Of a stretch of 64,000 nt of DNA, positions 18,756 to 27,132 are shown in pieces. Origin of the DNA: Thauera sp. 28. Its GTDB lineage: Bacteria > Pseudomonadota > Gammaproteobacteria > Burkholderiales > Rhodocyclaceae. The DNA lies in the NCBI RefSeq assembly GCF_000310145.2, contig NZ_AMXA01000004.1, forward strand, positions 1-64,000, read 5' to 3'. The notes beneath the pieces are model-generated. The model made no database searches and had not been told where the DNA came from. It saw only the letters and a list, made by a program, of their open reading frames with translations. Made by a program: the position numbers and the translations under genes. How positions within the stretch are numbered: the first letter of the stretch is position 1; each line of letters begins with the position of its first letter.

Positions 18756-18756
18756 G

Positions 18757-20955
18757 ATGGACGCCATCTCCCGCCGCACGCCGAGCGGGGCGGTCATGGC
18801 TCTGGCCGCGCTCGCGCTCGCGATCTGGCCCGAACTCGGCCAGCCGGTTCTCGCAGTAGTGGTGGCGCTCGCCGTACATGCCGCGCTGAGGCCGCGTGGG
18901 CGGGCTCTTGCGTTGACGCTGTCGGCGGCGCTGGCGTGGGCGTGTGTGTTGGCCCTCGGCTGGCATTTTGCCAGCGACCGTTTCGAGGTGCGCTATGTCT
19001 GGCTGTACAGCAGCGCGGAACTGCCGCTCCACCTCAAGCTCGCCAACCTGTGGGGCGGTGATGAGGGCACGACGCTGCTGCTCGCAGCCCTGTGCATCAG
19101 TCTCGCGGCAGGCGGTGCGCTGCGTGCGCGGGTCGGGCCCAACCTGTCGCCGACCGCGGCGATCGCGGCGTGGCTTGTGTTGACCGCGCTGTGGCTCGCG
19201 CCCTTTGCGGAGACACCCCCGGAATGGTTGGTGCAATCGGCATCGCAGGGCATGAATGCGCATCTGATGAAGCCGTGGATGCTGTTCCATGCGCCCCTGG
19301 TGCTGGCGGCCTACGCCTGGACGCTCGCACTCGCGGAGCCGGCGCTCGAGGCGCTGTGCGGTCGCCCGGCGCCATGGCCGATGCTGGCCAGAACGCGGGC
19401 GCGGCGGGCGTGGGTGGTGCTTACCGCCGGCATTGGCTTCGGCATGCTGTGGGCGTTCGAAGATGCGATGTATGGCCAGGTCTGGCACTGGGATCCGGTG
19501 CAGACTGCGGTGTTCTGCACCTGGTGCCTGCTGGGCGCTCACCTCCACGGATTCGGGGGCTGGGCAGTCGGACGGCGGCGCTGGCAGGTCATGCCGTGGG
19601 CGGCGGTGCTTGCTGCAGTCACGATACCGCTTGCGATGGCCGTGACGCGCAACCCGCTGCTTGCGAGTTCGCACCGTTACGTGGGTGCAGACTCGTGGGT
19701 CAGCCATGTCGTTCTCGCTTCGATCCTGCTGCTGGCGGCGGTCGGCGCGGGGATTGCGGGCAGGCGGGTCCGCGCCGACCGCCTGCCGGCTACCGACCGT
19801 GGCACGCAGCGGCTGGGGATGTGGCTTGTGCAGATCTGCTTTCTGGGCGCGGCCGCGATTGCCGCTGCGCAACTCTTGCTCGCCTTCGGCGCTACCGCGC
19901 TTGATCTGCCACGAGCGGAACATCACAAGCCCTTCCTCGCGATGCTTGCCAACCTGACTACCGGTGCCGAGCTCGCGGCCCTGCGCGCGGCCTTCGAGCA
20001 ATGGGATGTCGACGGTCACGCCGTTGGGCGCATGCTGTCGCTCCCGCTCGTGGCCGTGGGGCTGATCGGCGGCTGGTACTTCTGCCGCCGGGCATCTGCG
20101 CGGGGGGCTGCGGTGTCCTTGCCGCTTGCGGTCGCAGTGGTGGCAGGAAATGCAGTGTCTGGCGGTCTGCTGACGGGGGGCTACCAGGGCACGGGTGTCC
20201 TGTCGCAACAGATCGTCGCCGTCCTGCCCTTCCTGGATGCCGGATTGGCCAGTGGCGCCTACTTCGCGCTCGGGTGTGGCGCCTGGCTGCTGGCGAGTCT
20301 GCGCCGGCAGGGGGCAAGGGGGGTGTCGGCAGCATTGCCCGTGGTCGCGATCCATGCCGGGCTGGTTCTTGCACTGTGGGGCGGGCTGCTGGCAACCGCG
20401 CTCAACAGCTACACGCAGCATGAGATCGTCTTCGCTGGCGAGCCGACGGAGTGGGTTCGGGATCGCCATGGCTTTGCCTTGCGCCTGACTGGCCTTGACA
20501 TGGCACCGCTGCGCGATGGCGGGGTCGGAACGACTGGCGGTGTGCATGCGCTTACCCGCATTGAGCTGCGCGAGCCGGGAGGTGCGCTGGTGGATGGGCA
20601 GACGCTGTATCGGGACAGTCGTGCGCCGCCCGAGCGCTACGATGGCCCCCTGCGCCAGGTCTGTGAATTGCTCGACTACCGCTATGCGCGCCATACGGCA
20701 ACGCCGGGTTACCTGTTGCAGCCCCTGGTCGACCAGGGCTTGTGGCGCACGACCCAGTTCTGGATTGCCCCGGGTGCGGTGGTCGAGTCGCTGGCTGCGG
20801 GCGGCAGCGGCGGGGAGGTCATCGTCGTGGTGAAGACCTTCCCCTTCCTGTCGCTGCTGTGGGGAGGGCTGTTGATCATGCTGGCGGGCAGCGCCTGGCT
20901 CGCTTTCCGCACCCCTGGCAGGGATGGTCCGACGCCACAGGCGCGGCCGAGGTGA
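18757..20955 (+). CDS. CcmF/CcsA-like cytochrome c heme-assembly protein
   Basis: The 732-residue integral membrane protein has many hydrophobic segments. It carries the CcmF-type periplasmic segment WGGDEGTT (from residue 99) and a WWD-like heme-handling motif VWHWDPVQTAVF (Trp243-Asp246). The conserved His in KPWMLFHAPLVLAAY and a large periplasmic region near the C-terminus also fit CcmF. It would help attach heme to c-type cytochromes. No other ccm gene is adjacent. Its position one base after the U32 pair suggests a service role for di-heme QhpA. The long upstream in-frame reading is a shadow of the U32 gene; ATG 18757 is chosen. Confidence 0.8.
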   Translation: MDAISRRTPSGAVMALAALALAIWPELGQPVLAVVVALAVHAALRPRGRALALTLSAALAWACVLALGWHFASDRFEVRYVWLYSSAELPLHLKLANLWGGDEGTTLLLAALCISLAAGGALRARVGPNLSPTAAIAAWLVLTALWLAPFAETPPEWLVQSASQGMNAHLMKPWMLFHAPLVLAAYAWTLALAEPALEALCGRPAPWPMLARTRARRAWVVLTAGIGFGMLWAFEDAMYGQVWHWDPVQTAVFCTWCLLGAHLHGFGGWAVGRRRWQVMPWAAVLAAVTIPLAMAVTRNPLLASSHRYVGADSWVSHVVLASILLLAAVGAGIAGRRVRADRLPATDRGTQRLGMWLVQICFLGAAAIAAAQLLLAFGATALDLPRAEHHKPFLAMLANLTTGAELAALRAAFEQWDVDGHAVGRMLSLPLVAVGLIGGWYFCRRASARGAAVSLPLAVAVVAGNAVSGGLLTGGYQGTGVLSQQIVAVLPFLDAGLASGAYFALGCGAWLLASLRRQGARGVSAALPVVAIHAGLVLALWGGLLATALNSYTQHEIVFAGEPTEWVRDRHGFALRLTGLDMAPLRDGGVGTTGGVHALTRIELREPGGALVDGQTLYRDSRAPPERYDGPLRQVCELLDYRYARHTATPGYLLQPLVDQGLWRTTQFWIAPGAVVESLAAGGSGGEVIVVVKTFPFLSLLWGGLLIMLAGSAWLAFRTPGRDGPTPQARPR

Positions 20956-21048
20956 TCGCATCGTCGTAAGCGCCGTCGATAAGAAGCCTTTTCATTGACC
21001 TGCAACAAGCGGATACAATCGAGCCTTCAATTTTTGGCAAGCGTGGTC

Positions 21049-22503
21049 ATGCAAGAATCCGTCGATTGGATCAATGGCTGGGTGTGGAGCCCGGCCCTGG
21101 TGTATCTGTGCCTTCTGGTCGGGCTTTACTTCTCGATCCGCACGCGCTTCATGCAGGTTCGCCATATCGGTGAGATGGTGCAGGCGATGTTCCGCGGCAA
21201 GAGCTCTGCAGCCGGGGTGTCGTCGTTCCAGGCCTTGACGATCGCGCTGTCTGGCCGTGTTGGCACCGGTAACATCGCCGGCGTGGCGACGGCGATCGGT
21301 TTTGGCGGTCCGGGAGCGATCTTCTGGATGTGGATGGTCGCCTTCCTGGGCGCGGCGACGGCCTATATCGAGTCTGCGCTCGGCCAGATCTACAAGACCG
21401 AGCAGCATGGGCTCTACCGCGGCGGACCGGCCTACTACATCGAGAAGGGGCTGGGCTGGCGGGTGTATGCGATCGTGTTTGCCGTCGCCACGCTCTTTGC
21501 CTGCGGCGTCCTGCTTCCTGGGGTGCAGACCAACAGCATCGCAGCGGGCATGCAGAACGCCTTCGGCGTTGCGCCTGCAGTGACCGGCACCATCATCGTC
21601 ATTCTGCTCGGCCTGATCATCTTCGGTGGCGTGCGTCGTATCGCGCAAGTGACCCAGGTGGTGGTGCCCTTCATGGCGCTGGGCTACATCCTCGCTGCAG
21701 CGGTGGTGGTCGCACTCAATGTCGAGAAGGTGCCCGAGGTCGTGCGCCTGATCGTGTCCTCGGCCTTCGGTCTGGAGGCTGGGTTCGGCGCCATGATCGG
21801 CCTGGCGATCCAGTGGGGCGTCAAGCGCGGCGTGTATTCGAACGAGGCCGGCCAGGGCTCCGGCCCGCATGCCGCCGCCGCGGCCGAGGTGCCCCACCCG
21901 GCGGCGCAAGGCCTGGTGCAGGCCTTCTCGGTCTATGTGGATACCTTGTTCGTATGCTCGGCAACCGCCTTCATGATCCTCGTGACTGGCACCTACAACG
22001 TGATGGGCGCGGACGGCCAACCGGTGTTCACCGGGCTTGCCAACATCGCCGCCGGTACCGGCTACACCCAGGCCGCGATGGAGGCCGTACTGCCCGGCTT
22101 TGGCGCGGTGTTCGTCGCCGTGGCGCTGTTCTTCTTCGCCTTCACGACGGTGCTTGCCTACTACTACATTGCCGAGACCAATCTCGCCTACCTCACCCGC
22201 AACCTGCGCTCGGATGCACTGATCTTCGTGCTCAGGGTCGCGCTCATCGGCTCCGCCCTGTACGGCTGCGTGCGCACCAGCGACCTGGCCTGGGGGCTTG
22301 GCGACATCGGCGTGGGCATCATGGCCTGGCTCAACATCGTTGCGATCCTGGTGCTGCAGAAGCCGGCCCTGCTTGCGCTCAAGGACTATGAGTCGCAGCA
22401 GGCCAAGGGCCGGCTCGTGCCCGAATTCGATCCGCGCCCGCTCGGTATCGAGAATGCCGATTTCTGGGTGCGGCGTGCGGAGCGGCGCAAGCACGAGGGC
22501 TGA
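21049..22503 (+). CDS. Sodium:alanine/glycine symporter family transporter (AGCS)
   Basis: The roughly 484-residue inner-membrane protein has the AGCS hallmarks: LSGRVGTGNIAGVATAIGFGGPGAIFWMW near the N-terminus and NEAGQGSGPHAAAAAEVPHPAAQG mid-protein. About ten hydrophobic segments are visible. It would import a small amino acid with Na+. ATG 21049 is chosen over an in-frame TTG at 20995 because family members start near this point. It follows the CcmF-like gene by 93 nt, so it may or may not share that transcript. A strong terminator follows. Whether it brings in amine-related nitrogen compounds is unknown. Confidence 0.88.
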   Translation: MQESVDWINGWVWSPALVYLCLLVGLYFSIRTRFMQVRHIGEMVQAMFRGKSSAAGVSSFQALTIALSGRVGTGNIAGVATAIGFGGPGAIFWMWMVAFLGAATAYIESALGQIYKTEQHGLYRGGPAYYIEKGLGWRVYAIVFAVATLFACGVLLPGVQTNSIAAGMQNAFGVAPAVTGTIIVILLGLIIFGGVRRIAQVTQVVVPFMALGYILAAAVVVALNVEKVPEVVRLIVSSAFGLEAGFGAMIGLAIQWGVKRGVYSNEAGQGSGPHAAAAAEVPHPAAQGLVQAFSVYVDTLFVCSATAFMILVTGTYNVMGADGQPVFTGLANIAAGTGYTQAAMEAVLPGFGAVFVAVALFFFAFTTVLAYYYIAETNLAYLTRNLRSDALIFVLRVALIGSALYGCVRTSDLAWGLGDIGVGIMAWLNIVAILVLQKPALLALKDYESQQAKGRLVPEFDPRPLGIENADFWVRRAERRKHEG

Positions 22504-22520
22504 CACCCAGCCTCAGGTTC

Positions 22521-22560
22521 AGGCCCGCCCTCACTGCGCTATAGTGTCGGCGGGCCTTTT
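22521..22560 (+). terminator. Intrinsic terminator after the AGCS symporter
   Basis: AGGCCCGCC (22521-22529) pairs with GGCGGGCCT (22549-22557). CACT (22532-22535) and AGTG (22543-22546) extend the stem inward, and a T-run follows. It is a clear rho-independent terminator closing the amine island before rapZ. The loop contains TATAGT, which could double as a -10 box for rapZ. Confidence 0.85.
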
Positions 22561-22575
22561 CACATGTGCAGGACC

Positions 22576-23520
22576 ATGCAGATCGTACTCATCAGCGGCT
22601 TGTCCGGCTCGGGCAAGAGCATCGCGCTCAACGTACTCGAGGATGCGGGCTATTACGTCGTCGACAACCTGCCTGCAGCATTGCTGCCGCAGTTGGTGGC
22701 ACACCTGCGCGGTGCAGGGTGGCGGCGGGTGGCGGTCGCGGTGGACATGCGCTCCGGCGCCAGCATCGCGGCGCTGCCGCAGCAGGTGGAGGCACTGCGC
22801 GCCACGGTGCGCGACCTGCGGGTGATCTTCCTCGAGGCACGTGACGATGCCTTGATCGCGCGCTTTTCCGAAACGCGGCGCAGACACCCGCTGGCAATCG
22901 ACGACGTCAGTCTCGAGGAGGCCATCCAGCGCGAGCGCGATGCCCTGGAGCCCATCGCCGCGCTTGGTCACCGTATCGATACCAGCGAGCTGCATCCCAA
23001 TACCCTGCGTGCCTGGGTGAAGGATTTCATCCAGATGTCGGCGGGCGAGGGCATGACGCTGATGTTCGAGTCCTTCGGCTTCAAGTACGGCATTCCGCTC
23101 GATGCCGACCTGGTGTTCGACGTGCGCTGCCTGCCCAATCCCTACTACGATCCCAGGCTGCGCCCACTCACCGGGCGTGACCAGCCGGTGGTGGATTTCC
23201 TCGAGAAGCTGCCCGAGGTCGAGCGCATGGCGGGTGATATCCGTCGGTTCATCGCCGACTGGTTGCCGGCATACATGCGTGACAACCGCAGTTATCTCAC
23301 AGTGGCGATCGGCTGTACCGGCGGCCAGCACCGCTCGGTGTATCTTGCCGAGTGGCTGGCCGTACAGTTTCGTGACCAGGTGGATGTGCTCGTGCGCCAT
23401 CGTTCGGCGGCGCGCCGCGCTGCGGATCGCGCGGCGGGCAGTGTCCATGACGCGGCGTCTGGCGCAGGCGATGCCCGGGGAGGCGGGGCGGCCGGGACCG
23501 TACGCGGCGCCAGCGTGTGA
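22576..23520 (+). CDS. rapZ: RNase adapter protein RapZ
   Basis: The 314-residue protein has an N-terminal P-loop GLSGSGKS and the RapZ C-terminal domain with [14 protein letters not shown]. In enterobacteria RapZ binds small RNAs and directs RNase E, controlling glucosamine-6-phosphate synthase. In betaproteobacteria the role is less known. ATG 22576 has an AGGA site; the ATG 12 nt upstream is less likely. The last roughly 40 residues are an Ala/Gly/Arg-rich tail beyond the usual family end. The stop overlaps the GTG of the next gene. It is cytoplasmic. Confidence 0.92.
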   Translation: MQIVLISGLSGSGKSIALNVLEDAGYYVVDNLPAALLPQLVAHLRGAGWRRVAVAVDMRSGASIAALPQQVEALRATVRDLRVIFLEARDDALIARFSETRRRHPLAIDDVSLEEAIQRERDALEPIAALGHRIDTSELHPNTLRAWVKDFIQMSAGEGMTLMFESFGFKYGIPLDADLVFDVRCLPNPYYDPRLRPLTGRDQPVVDFLEKLPEVERMAGDIRRFIADWLPAYMRDNRSYLTVAIGCTGGQHRSVYLAEWLAVQFRDQVDVLVRHRSAARRAADRAAGSVHDAASGAGDARGGGAAGTVRGASV

Positions 23521-23906
23521 AGCGCAAGCTTGGCGACTGGTGGGCGCTGCTGCGTCCGGGCGATGTGCTGGTCGTGCTTGCCGGCCTGATGGTGTGCGGG
23601 CTCGCAGTGCGCAGCCTGTGGCAGGGCGGTGCGCCGGATGGCGCCGTGGTACGCGCCGGTGGAAGGGTCGTGGCCGAGGTCGACCTCGGGCGCGAGCGCT
23701 TGATTGAAGTGCCCGGCCCGCTCGGAGTGACGGTGATCGAGATCCAGCCCGGGCGTGCCCGCGTGGCTTCCGACCCGGGGCCGCGTCAGTACTGCGTGCG
23801 TCAGGGCTGGCTGACCCAGGCCGGCGCTGTTGCGATCTGTGCGCCCAACGAGGTCAGCCTGAGCCTTACGGGGCGCTCGGCAAACTATGACTCCCTCAAC
23901 TATTGA
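23517..23906 (+). CDS. NusG domain II-containing membrane-anchored protein
   Basis: The 129-residue protein has one N-terminal membrane segment (about residues 17-35, [15 protein letters not shown]) and then a small beta domain of the NusG-II type with the stretch [17 protein letters not shown]. Such proteins commonly sit next to Gx-family membrane proteins, as here. It starts with GTG inside the rapZ stop and overlaps the next gene by 20 nt. Biochemical role is unknown. The domain probably faces the periplasm. Confidence 0.8.
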   Translation: MKRKLGDWWALLRPGDVLVVLAGLMVCGLAVRSLWQGGAPDGAVVRAGGRVVAEVDLGRERLIEVPGPLGVTVIEIQPGRARVASDPGPRQYCVRQGWLTQAGAVAICAPNEVSLSLTGRSANYDSLNY

Positions 23907-24453
23907 ACTGACGCCGACGCCGGAAGATCGACGGATCGCGCGCCATGCTGCTGCCGCGATCGTGCTCACCGTGGCCGAGGCCGCCATTCCGCTGCCCCTG
24001 CCGGGTGTGAAGCCAGGGCTGGCCAATATCGTCACCCTGGTGGTGCTGGCACGCTGGGGTTGGCGCGAGGCGGTGTGGGTGTCCTTGCTGCGCGTGCTCG
24101 CCGGTAGCCTGCTGCTCGGGCAGTTCCTTGCGCCCGGCTTTTTCCTCAGCCTGTCGGGTGCAGTCGCCAGCCTGCTGGTGTTGGGCATTGCAGTGCGCTT
24201 GCCCAAACGGTGGTTCGGGCCGGTGAGCCAGAGCATCCTGGCCGCTTTCGCCCATATTGGCGCCCAGCTCGTCGTGGCCCGTCTGTGGCTTGTGCCCCAT
24301 GATGGTGTGTTCTATCTGTTGCCCGTCTTTGCGCTCGCAGCGGTCGTGTTCGGGTTGGTCAATGGCCTGATTGCAGCTCGATTGCTCAGGGAACTGGGGG
24401 CGCGCTCGAGCAAGGGTGGGGCCAGTGCGACGGGCGAGGACGTGGAGAAATAG
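23887..24453 (+). CDS. Gx transporter family / HepS-like membrane protein
   Basis: The 188-residue integral membrane protein has four to five hydrophobic segments. The signature AEAAIPLPLPGVKPGLANIV is typical of proteins labelled heptaprenyl diphosphate synthase component I or Gx transporter family. It overlaps the NusG-II gene by 20 nt, so the two are translated together. The heptaprenyl label is historical; a substrate-binding subunit of an uptake system is more likely for this fold. Substrate unknown. Confidence 0.82.
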   Translation: MTPSTIELTPTPEDRRIARHAAAAIVLTVAEAAIPLPLPGVKPGLANIVTLVVLARWGWREAVWVSLLRVLAGSLLLGQFLAPGFFLSLSGAVASLLVLGIAVRLPKRWFGPVSQSILAAFAHIGAQLVVARLWLVPHDGVFYLLPVFALAAVVFGLVNGLIAARLLRELGARSSKGGASATGEDVEK

Positions 24454-24532
24454 CCGGAACGCTGCCGCCGAGTTTGCGTCCAACATCGCGTCTGAGCCCC
24501 TTGCGGGCGAAAACCATGGGCGCGGAGGAGAG

Positions 24533-24778
24533 ATGCGGGGAAGCTGGTGGCGATGGCTGAGTGCGCTGCTTGCGACGCTATGCGGGCTTGCCTTCGGCTG
24601 GGTTGCCGGCATGGGGCTGGTGAATGCCGCCGCGCACGCCGATCACCCGTCCGGGACCGTAATCGGCGATGCGATGGGGCGGCCGCTGCCGCCCGTGGGG
24701 TGTGATGCTCAGCCGAGGTGGGAGGATAGCCACTCGAGCAGCCGTTTCCAGCCGTCCTCCGCCTCTTCCCGGCGATAG
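24533..24778 (+). CDS. Small putative membrane-anchored protein
   Basis: An 81-residue reading frame begins with a Trp/Arg-rich start, one hydrophobic helix (about residues 8-32) and a short polar tail. A GGAGGAG sequence lies 4 nt before its ATG, and it follows the Gx gene by 79 nt. Its last 70 nt overlap the 3' end of the oppositely transcribed hydrolase gene, so the tail may not be conserved. No family was recognised. It may be a real small protein or chance. Confidence 0.35.
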   Translation: MRGSWWRWLSALLATLCGLAFGWVAGMGLVNAAAHADHPSGTVIGDAMGRPLPPVGCDAQPRWEDSHSSSRFQPSSASSRR

Positions 24779-25599
24779 CTCGGCCGGTAGTCGGCATGGA
24801 AGGCGTGGTGTGCGTCCGGGTAGATGTGGATCGTACTCGGGCTACCGGCCTTGCGCAGCGCTTCCTGCATCATCTGCACGCCCTCGAGGGGAATGCCCTG
24901 GTCCTGTCCGCCGTAGAGGCCCAGTACCGGTGCGTTCAACCTGTCGGCGACGTCGATCGGTTGCAGGGGAGTATTTGACGACGGGGTGCCGACCAGGCGG
25001 CCGTACCAGGCAATGCCCGCGCGAACGCGGGCGGTATGCGCCGCGTATAGCCAGGTGATGCGGCCGCCCCAGCAGAAGCCGGTGATCGCGATCTTTTCAG
25101 GGTCTCCGCCCTGAGCTGCAACAGCCCAGTCAGCGCAAGCGTCGAGGTCGGCCATGACCTGGGCGTCAGGGACCTTTGCGACGATTTCCTGGAGAATCTC
25201 GGCCACGCTCTCGAGCTTGCTCGGATCGCCCTGGCGGAAGAAGAGTTCGGGAGCGATGGCGAGGTAGCCCTGATGTGCAAGCCGGCGGCAGACGTCGCGG
25301 ATGTGTTCGTGGACGCCGAAGATCTCCTGCACCACGAGCACGATCGGGAGCCTGCCAGTGGCCTCCGCCGGGCGGGCGAAGTAGATTGGAAGGCGGTCAC
25401 CGTTGACGTCGATGGTTTCGTCGCCGGTCGTGAGCTTGCTGTCATCGGTGGTGATCAGCGTGCTTGCGTGCACTGGCTGTACCGCGAGCGCAAAGCCTGC
25501 CGCGGCAAGTGTGGTGACGAAGCCGCGGCGGTCAAGGCGGGCGGCTGGAAGCAGGCTGTCGAACTGCGGGTTGTCGTGTCGGGTGTCGGGCGTCGTCAT
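24709..25599 (-). CDS. Exported dienelactone hydrolase family protein
   Basis: The 296-residue alpha/beta hydrolase has the cysteine nucleophile in GFCWGGR, the Asp in YGGQDQGIP and the His in DAHHAFHADY, the dienelactone hydrolase triad. The N-terminus reads RLDRRGFVTTLAAAGFALA and ends at VHA-S, a twin-arginine-like export signal, so the enzyme probably works in the periplasm. Dienelactone hydrolases open lactone rings in chloroaromatic breakdown, but many homologues have other esters as substrates. No catabolic genes are adjacent. Its start follows an AGGAGA site on the minus strand. Confidence 0.88.
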   Translation of the reverse strand: MTTPDTRHDNPQFDSLLPAARLDRRGFVTTLAAAGFALAVQPVHASTLITTDDSKLTTGDETIDVNGDRLPIYFARPAEATGRLPIVLVVQEIFGVHEHIRDVCRRLAHQGYLAIAPELFFRQGDPSKLESVAEILQEIVAKVPDAQVMADLDACADWAVAAQGGDPEKIAITGFCWGGRITWLYAAHTARVRAGIAWYGRLVGTPSSNTPLQPIDVADRLNAPVLGLYGGQDQGIPLEGVQMMQEALRKAGSPSTIHIYPDAHHAFHADYRPSYRREEAEDGWKRLLEWLSSHLG

Positions 25600-25737
25600 G
25601 CTCTCGTCTCCTGAGTCCGGGGGGCGCTGTCAGGTGGGCGGCGGGGCAGGAGGCTCCGCGCTACGCAGCCTGGTGAAAGGAGACAACGCATCGAGCTGGC
25701 ATGTTCCGCACGGTGGAGGGCATCTGCAGATGCAACA

Positions 25738-25772
25738 ACGCCCGCTGCGGCCTTAAGGCACGGAGCGGGCGT
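25738..25772 (-). terminator. Probable terminator of infA
   Basis: ACGCCCGCT (25738-25746) and AGCGGGCGT (25764-25772) form a perfect 9-bp stem just beyond the infA stop on the minus strand. The sequence after the stem on that strand is TTGTTG, a weak U-tract. It probably ends infA transcription. Confidence 0.6.
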
Positions 25773-25795
25773 GTCGTGCGATGCGCTGTCGCGCT

Positions 25796-26062
25796 TCAGC
25801 GGCGACGGGGAGGCGGCGCAGCCGCTGCGCCGGCCGGCCGGCCGGGCAGGTGGCGGAAGGTGATGCGGCCCTTGGACAGGTCGTAGGGCGACATCTCGAG
25901 CGAGACGTTGTCGCCGGCGATGATGCGGATGTGGTGCTTGCGCATCTTGCCGCCGGAGTAGGCAATGAGGTTGTGGCCGTTGTCGAGGGTTACGCGGTAG
26001 CGGCCGTCGGGCAGCACCTCGGTAACGGATCCGTGCATTTCGATGAGTTCTTCTTTGGCCAT
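25796..26062 (-). CDS. infA: Translation initiation factor IF-1
   Basis: The 88-residue protein is the OB-fold initiation factor: [11 protein letters not shown] start, [10 protein letters not shown] and [14 protein letters not shown] are diagnostic. It binds the ribosomal A site during initiation. An AAGGAG site lies 7 nt before the ATG. Compared with the usual 72 residues it has a C-terminal extension rich in Gly, Ala, Pro and Arg, seen in the second IF-1 form of betaproteobacteria. It stands alone rather than in a ribosomal protein operon. Confidence 0.95.
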   Translation of the reverse strand: MAKEELIEMHGSVTEVLPDGRYRVTLDNGHNLIAYSGGKMRKHHIRIIAGDNVSLEMSPYDLSKGRITFRHLPGRPAGAAAAPPPRRR

Positions 26063-26459
26063 GTTCGGGCTCCTTGTCGTTGTTCCGGCGCTGCACGGTG
26101 AGCAGGGTCGGGCTGTTTCGCCTCCGCCGGGAGCGAATCGGGGACCAGGGCGTAGCGCGCAGCGTGCGCAAGGGCCTGGAGAAATCGGCGCGATGTTCGG
26201 CGGACCGGTGGGTGGAACTCGCAGTGACGATCCTGCGCGCAGGGCGAAGTGATCTGGGCGAGTACGTGGCGTGGGGGCGGAGGCGTGTCGGCGGTGACGG
26301 GGGAAAGCCCCTGTCCGGACGCAAGCGTGCTGCTCCTGACCCATGAGTGCCGAATCAGGACCGCGAACTAAAGGACCGTGAGCGCAAATTCGGCGAAACG
26401 TCAATCGGAGACTATACGCGATTCGATGAGGGGCGTCCATCGTTCAGACGTCTGCTCCG
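26063..26459. other. Intergenic region upstream of infA
   Basis: This 397-nt stretch lies between the infA start and the end of yaiI. Apart from the infA ribosome site at its left end, no gene, hairpin or clear promoter was recognised. Open frames here are short and shadow-like. It presumably contains the infA promoter and leader. Confidence 0.4.
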
Positions 26460-26906
26460 TCAACGCCGTACTTGCAGCAGGCGATCGAGGCGGTTTGCGA
26501 ATGCTTTGCTGTCGGCGCTGCTGAATGCTGCAGGCCCGCCGGTGTCGATGCCTGTGCTGCGCAGCGTATCCATGAAATTGCGCAGGTCCAGCAGCTCGCG
26601 GATGTTCTCGCGGCTGTAGCGCTCGCCGCGTGGCGAGAGCGCCTCGGCGTTTCGTTCCACCACGGCAGCGGCAAGTGGAATGTCGGCCGTGATCACGAGG
26701 TCGCCGGGTTCGACGTGCGCAGCGATGTACTTGTCCGCCTCGTCGAAGCCGCCCGGCACCTGCACCATGCGGATCAGCGGCGATGGGGGCGTGCGCAGGA
26801 ACTGGTTGGCCACCAGGATCAGCGGTAGCCGGGTGCGTTCGGCGGCACGGAACAGGATGTCCTTGATGACGACAGGACAGGCGTCGGCATCGACCCAGAT
26901 CTGCAT
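26460..26906 (-). CDS. YaiI/YqxD family (DUF188) protein
   Basis: The 148-residue protein starts [18 protein letters not shown], the conserved opening of the family, and continues with [13 protein letters not shown] and the C-terminal DRLL region. The fold resembles PIN/NYN nucleases with conserved aspartates, but activity is not established. A longer in-frame reading upstream runs into the tRNA-Lys gene and is spurious, so 26906 is the start. It lies downstream of tRNA-Lys, separated by a strong terminator. Confidence 0.9.
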   Translation of the reverse strand: MQIWVDADACPVVIKDILFRAAERTRLPLILVANQFLRTPPSPLIRMVQVPGGFDEADKYIAAHVEPGDLVITADIPLAAAVVERNAEALSPRGERYSRENIRELLDLRNFMDTLRSTGIDTGGPAAFSSADSKAFANRLDRLLQVRR

Positions 26907-26927
26907 GGAAACGCATCCTGTAGAAAA

Positions 26928-26959
26928 GGAAATGCCCCAGCCGTGGCTGAGGCATTTCC
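26928..26959 (-). terminator. Intrinsic terminator after tRNA-Lys
   Basis: GGAAATGCCCCAGCC (26928-26942) pairs with GGCTGAGGCATTTCC (26945-26959) with one mismatch. On the minus strand TTTTCTAC follows the stem. It ends the tRNA-Lys transcript just before yaiI. Confidence 0.85.
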
Positions 26960-26968
26960 CCGTTTTCT

Positions 26969-27044
26969 TGGTAGGCCGTGCTGGATTCGAACCAGCGACC
27001 AACGGATTAAAAGTCCGCTGCTCTACCAGCTGAGCTAACGACCC
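26969..27044 (-). tRNA. tRNA-Lys (anticodon UUU)
   Basis: The 76-nt gene reads GGGTCGTTAGCTCAGCTGGT at its 5' end on the minus strand. It has D-stem GCTC/GAGC, anticodon loop CTTTTAA (anticodon TTT), T-loop TTCGAAT and an encoded 3' CCA. The stems close in standard cloverleaf form. The acceptor stem contains two wobble pairs, G1-U72 and U4-G69, where the E. coli homologue has full pairing. It has its own promoter and terminator. Confidence 0.96.
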
Positions 27045-27059
27045 GAAAAGCGAGGCGAA

Positions 27060-27088
27060 ATTTTAGTTCGGCTGGCCTGTCGCGTCAA
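27060..27088 (-). promoter_or_regulatory. Sigma70 promoter of tRNA-Lys
   Basis: On the minus strand TTGACG (27088-27083) and TAAAAT (27065-27060) are separated by exactly 17 nt. They place a start about 8-10 nt before the tRNA 5' end at 27044. The GC-rich spacer and downstream sequence fit a stable-RNA promoter. Confidence 0.8.
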
Positions 27089-27132
27089 TAGTGGCTCGCA
27101 GTTGTGGCGTTTGCCCCGGGGCGGCATGTGAC

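Noticed and set aside
18193-18756. In-frame extension of the CcmF-like gene upstream through the UbiU-like gene
   Set aside because: The extension is a shadow of the U32 coding sequence; ATG 18757 just after the U32 stop gives a proper CcmF-type start.
20995-21019. TTGACC and TACAAT as a promoter for the AGCS gene
   Set aside because: The spacing is only 13 nt, too short for a sigma70 promoter, and no better pair was found.
26907-27002. N-terminal extension of yaiI beginning [11 protein letters not shown]
   Set aside because: This phrase is a translation of the tRNA gene antisense or flank, a common annotation artefact; family homology starts at 26906.
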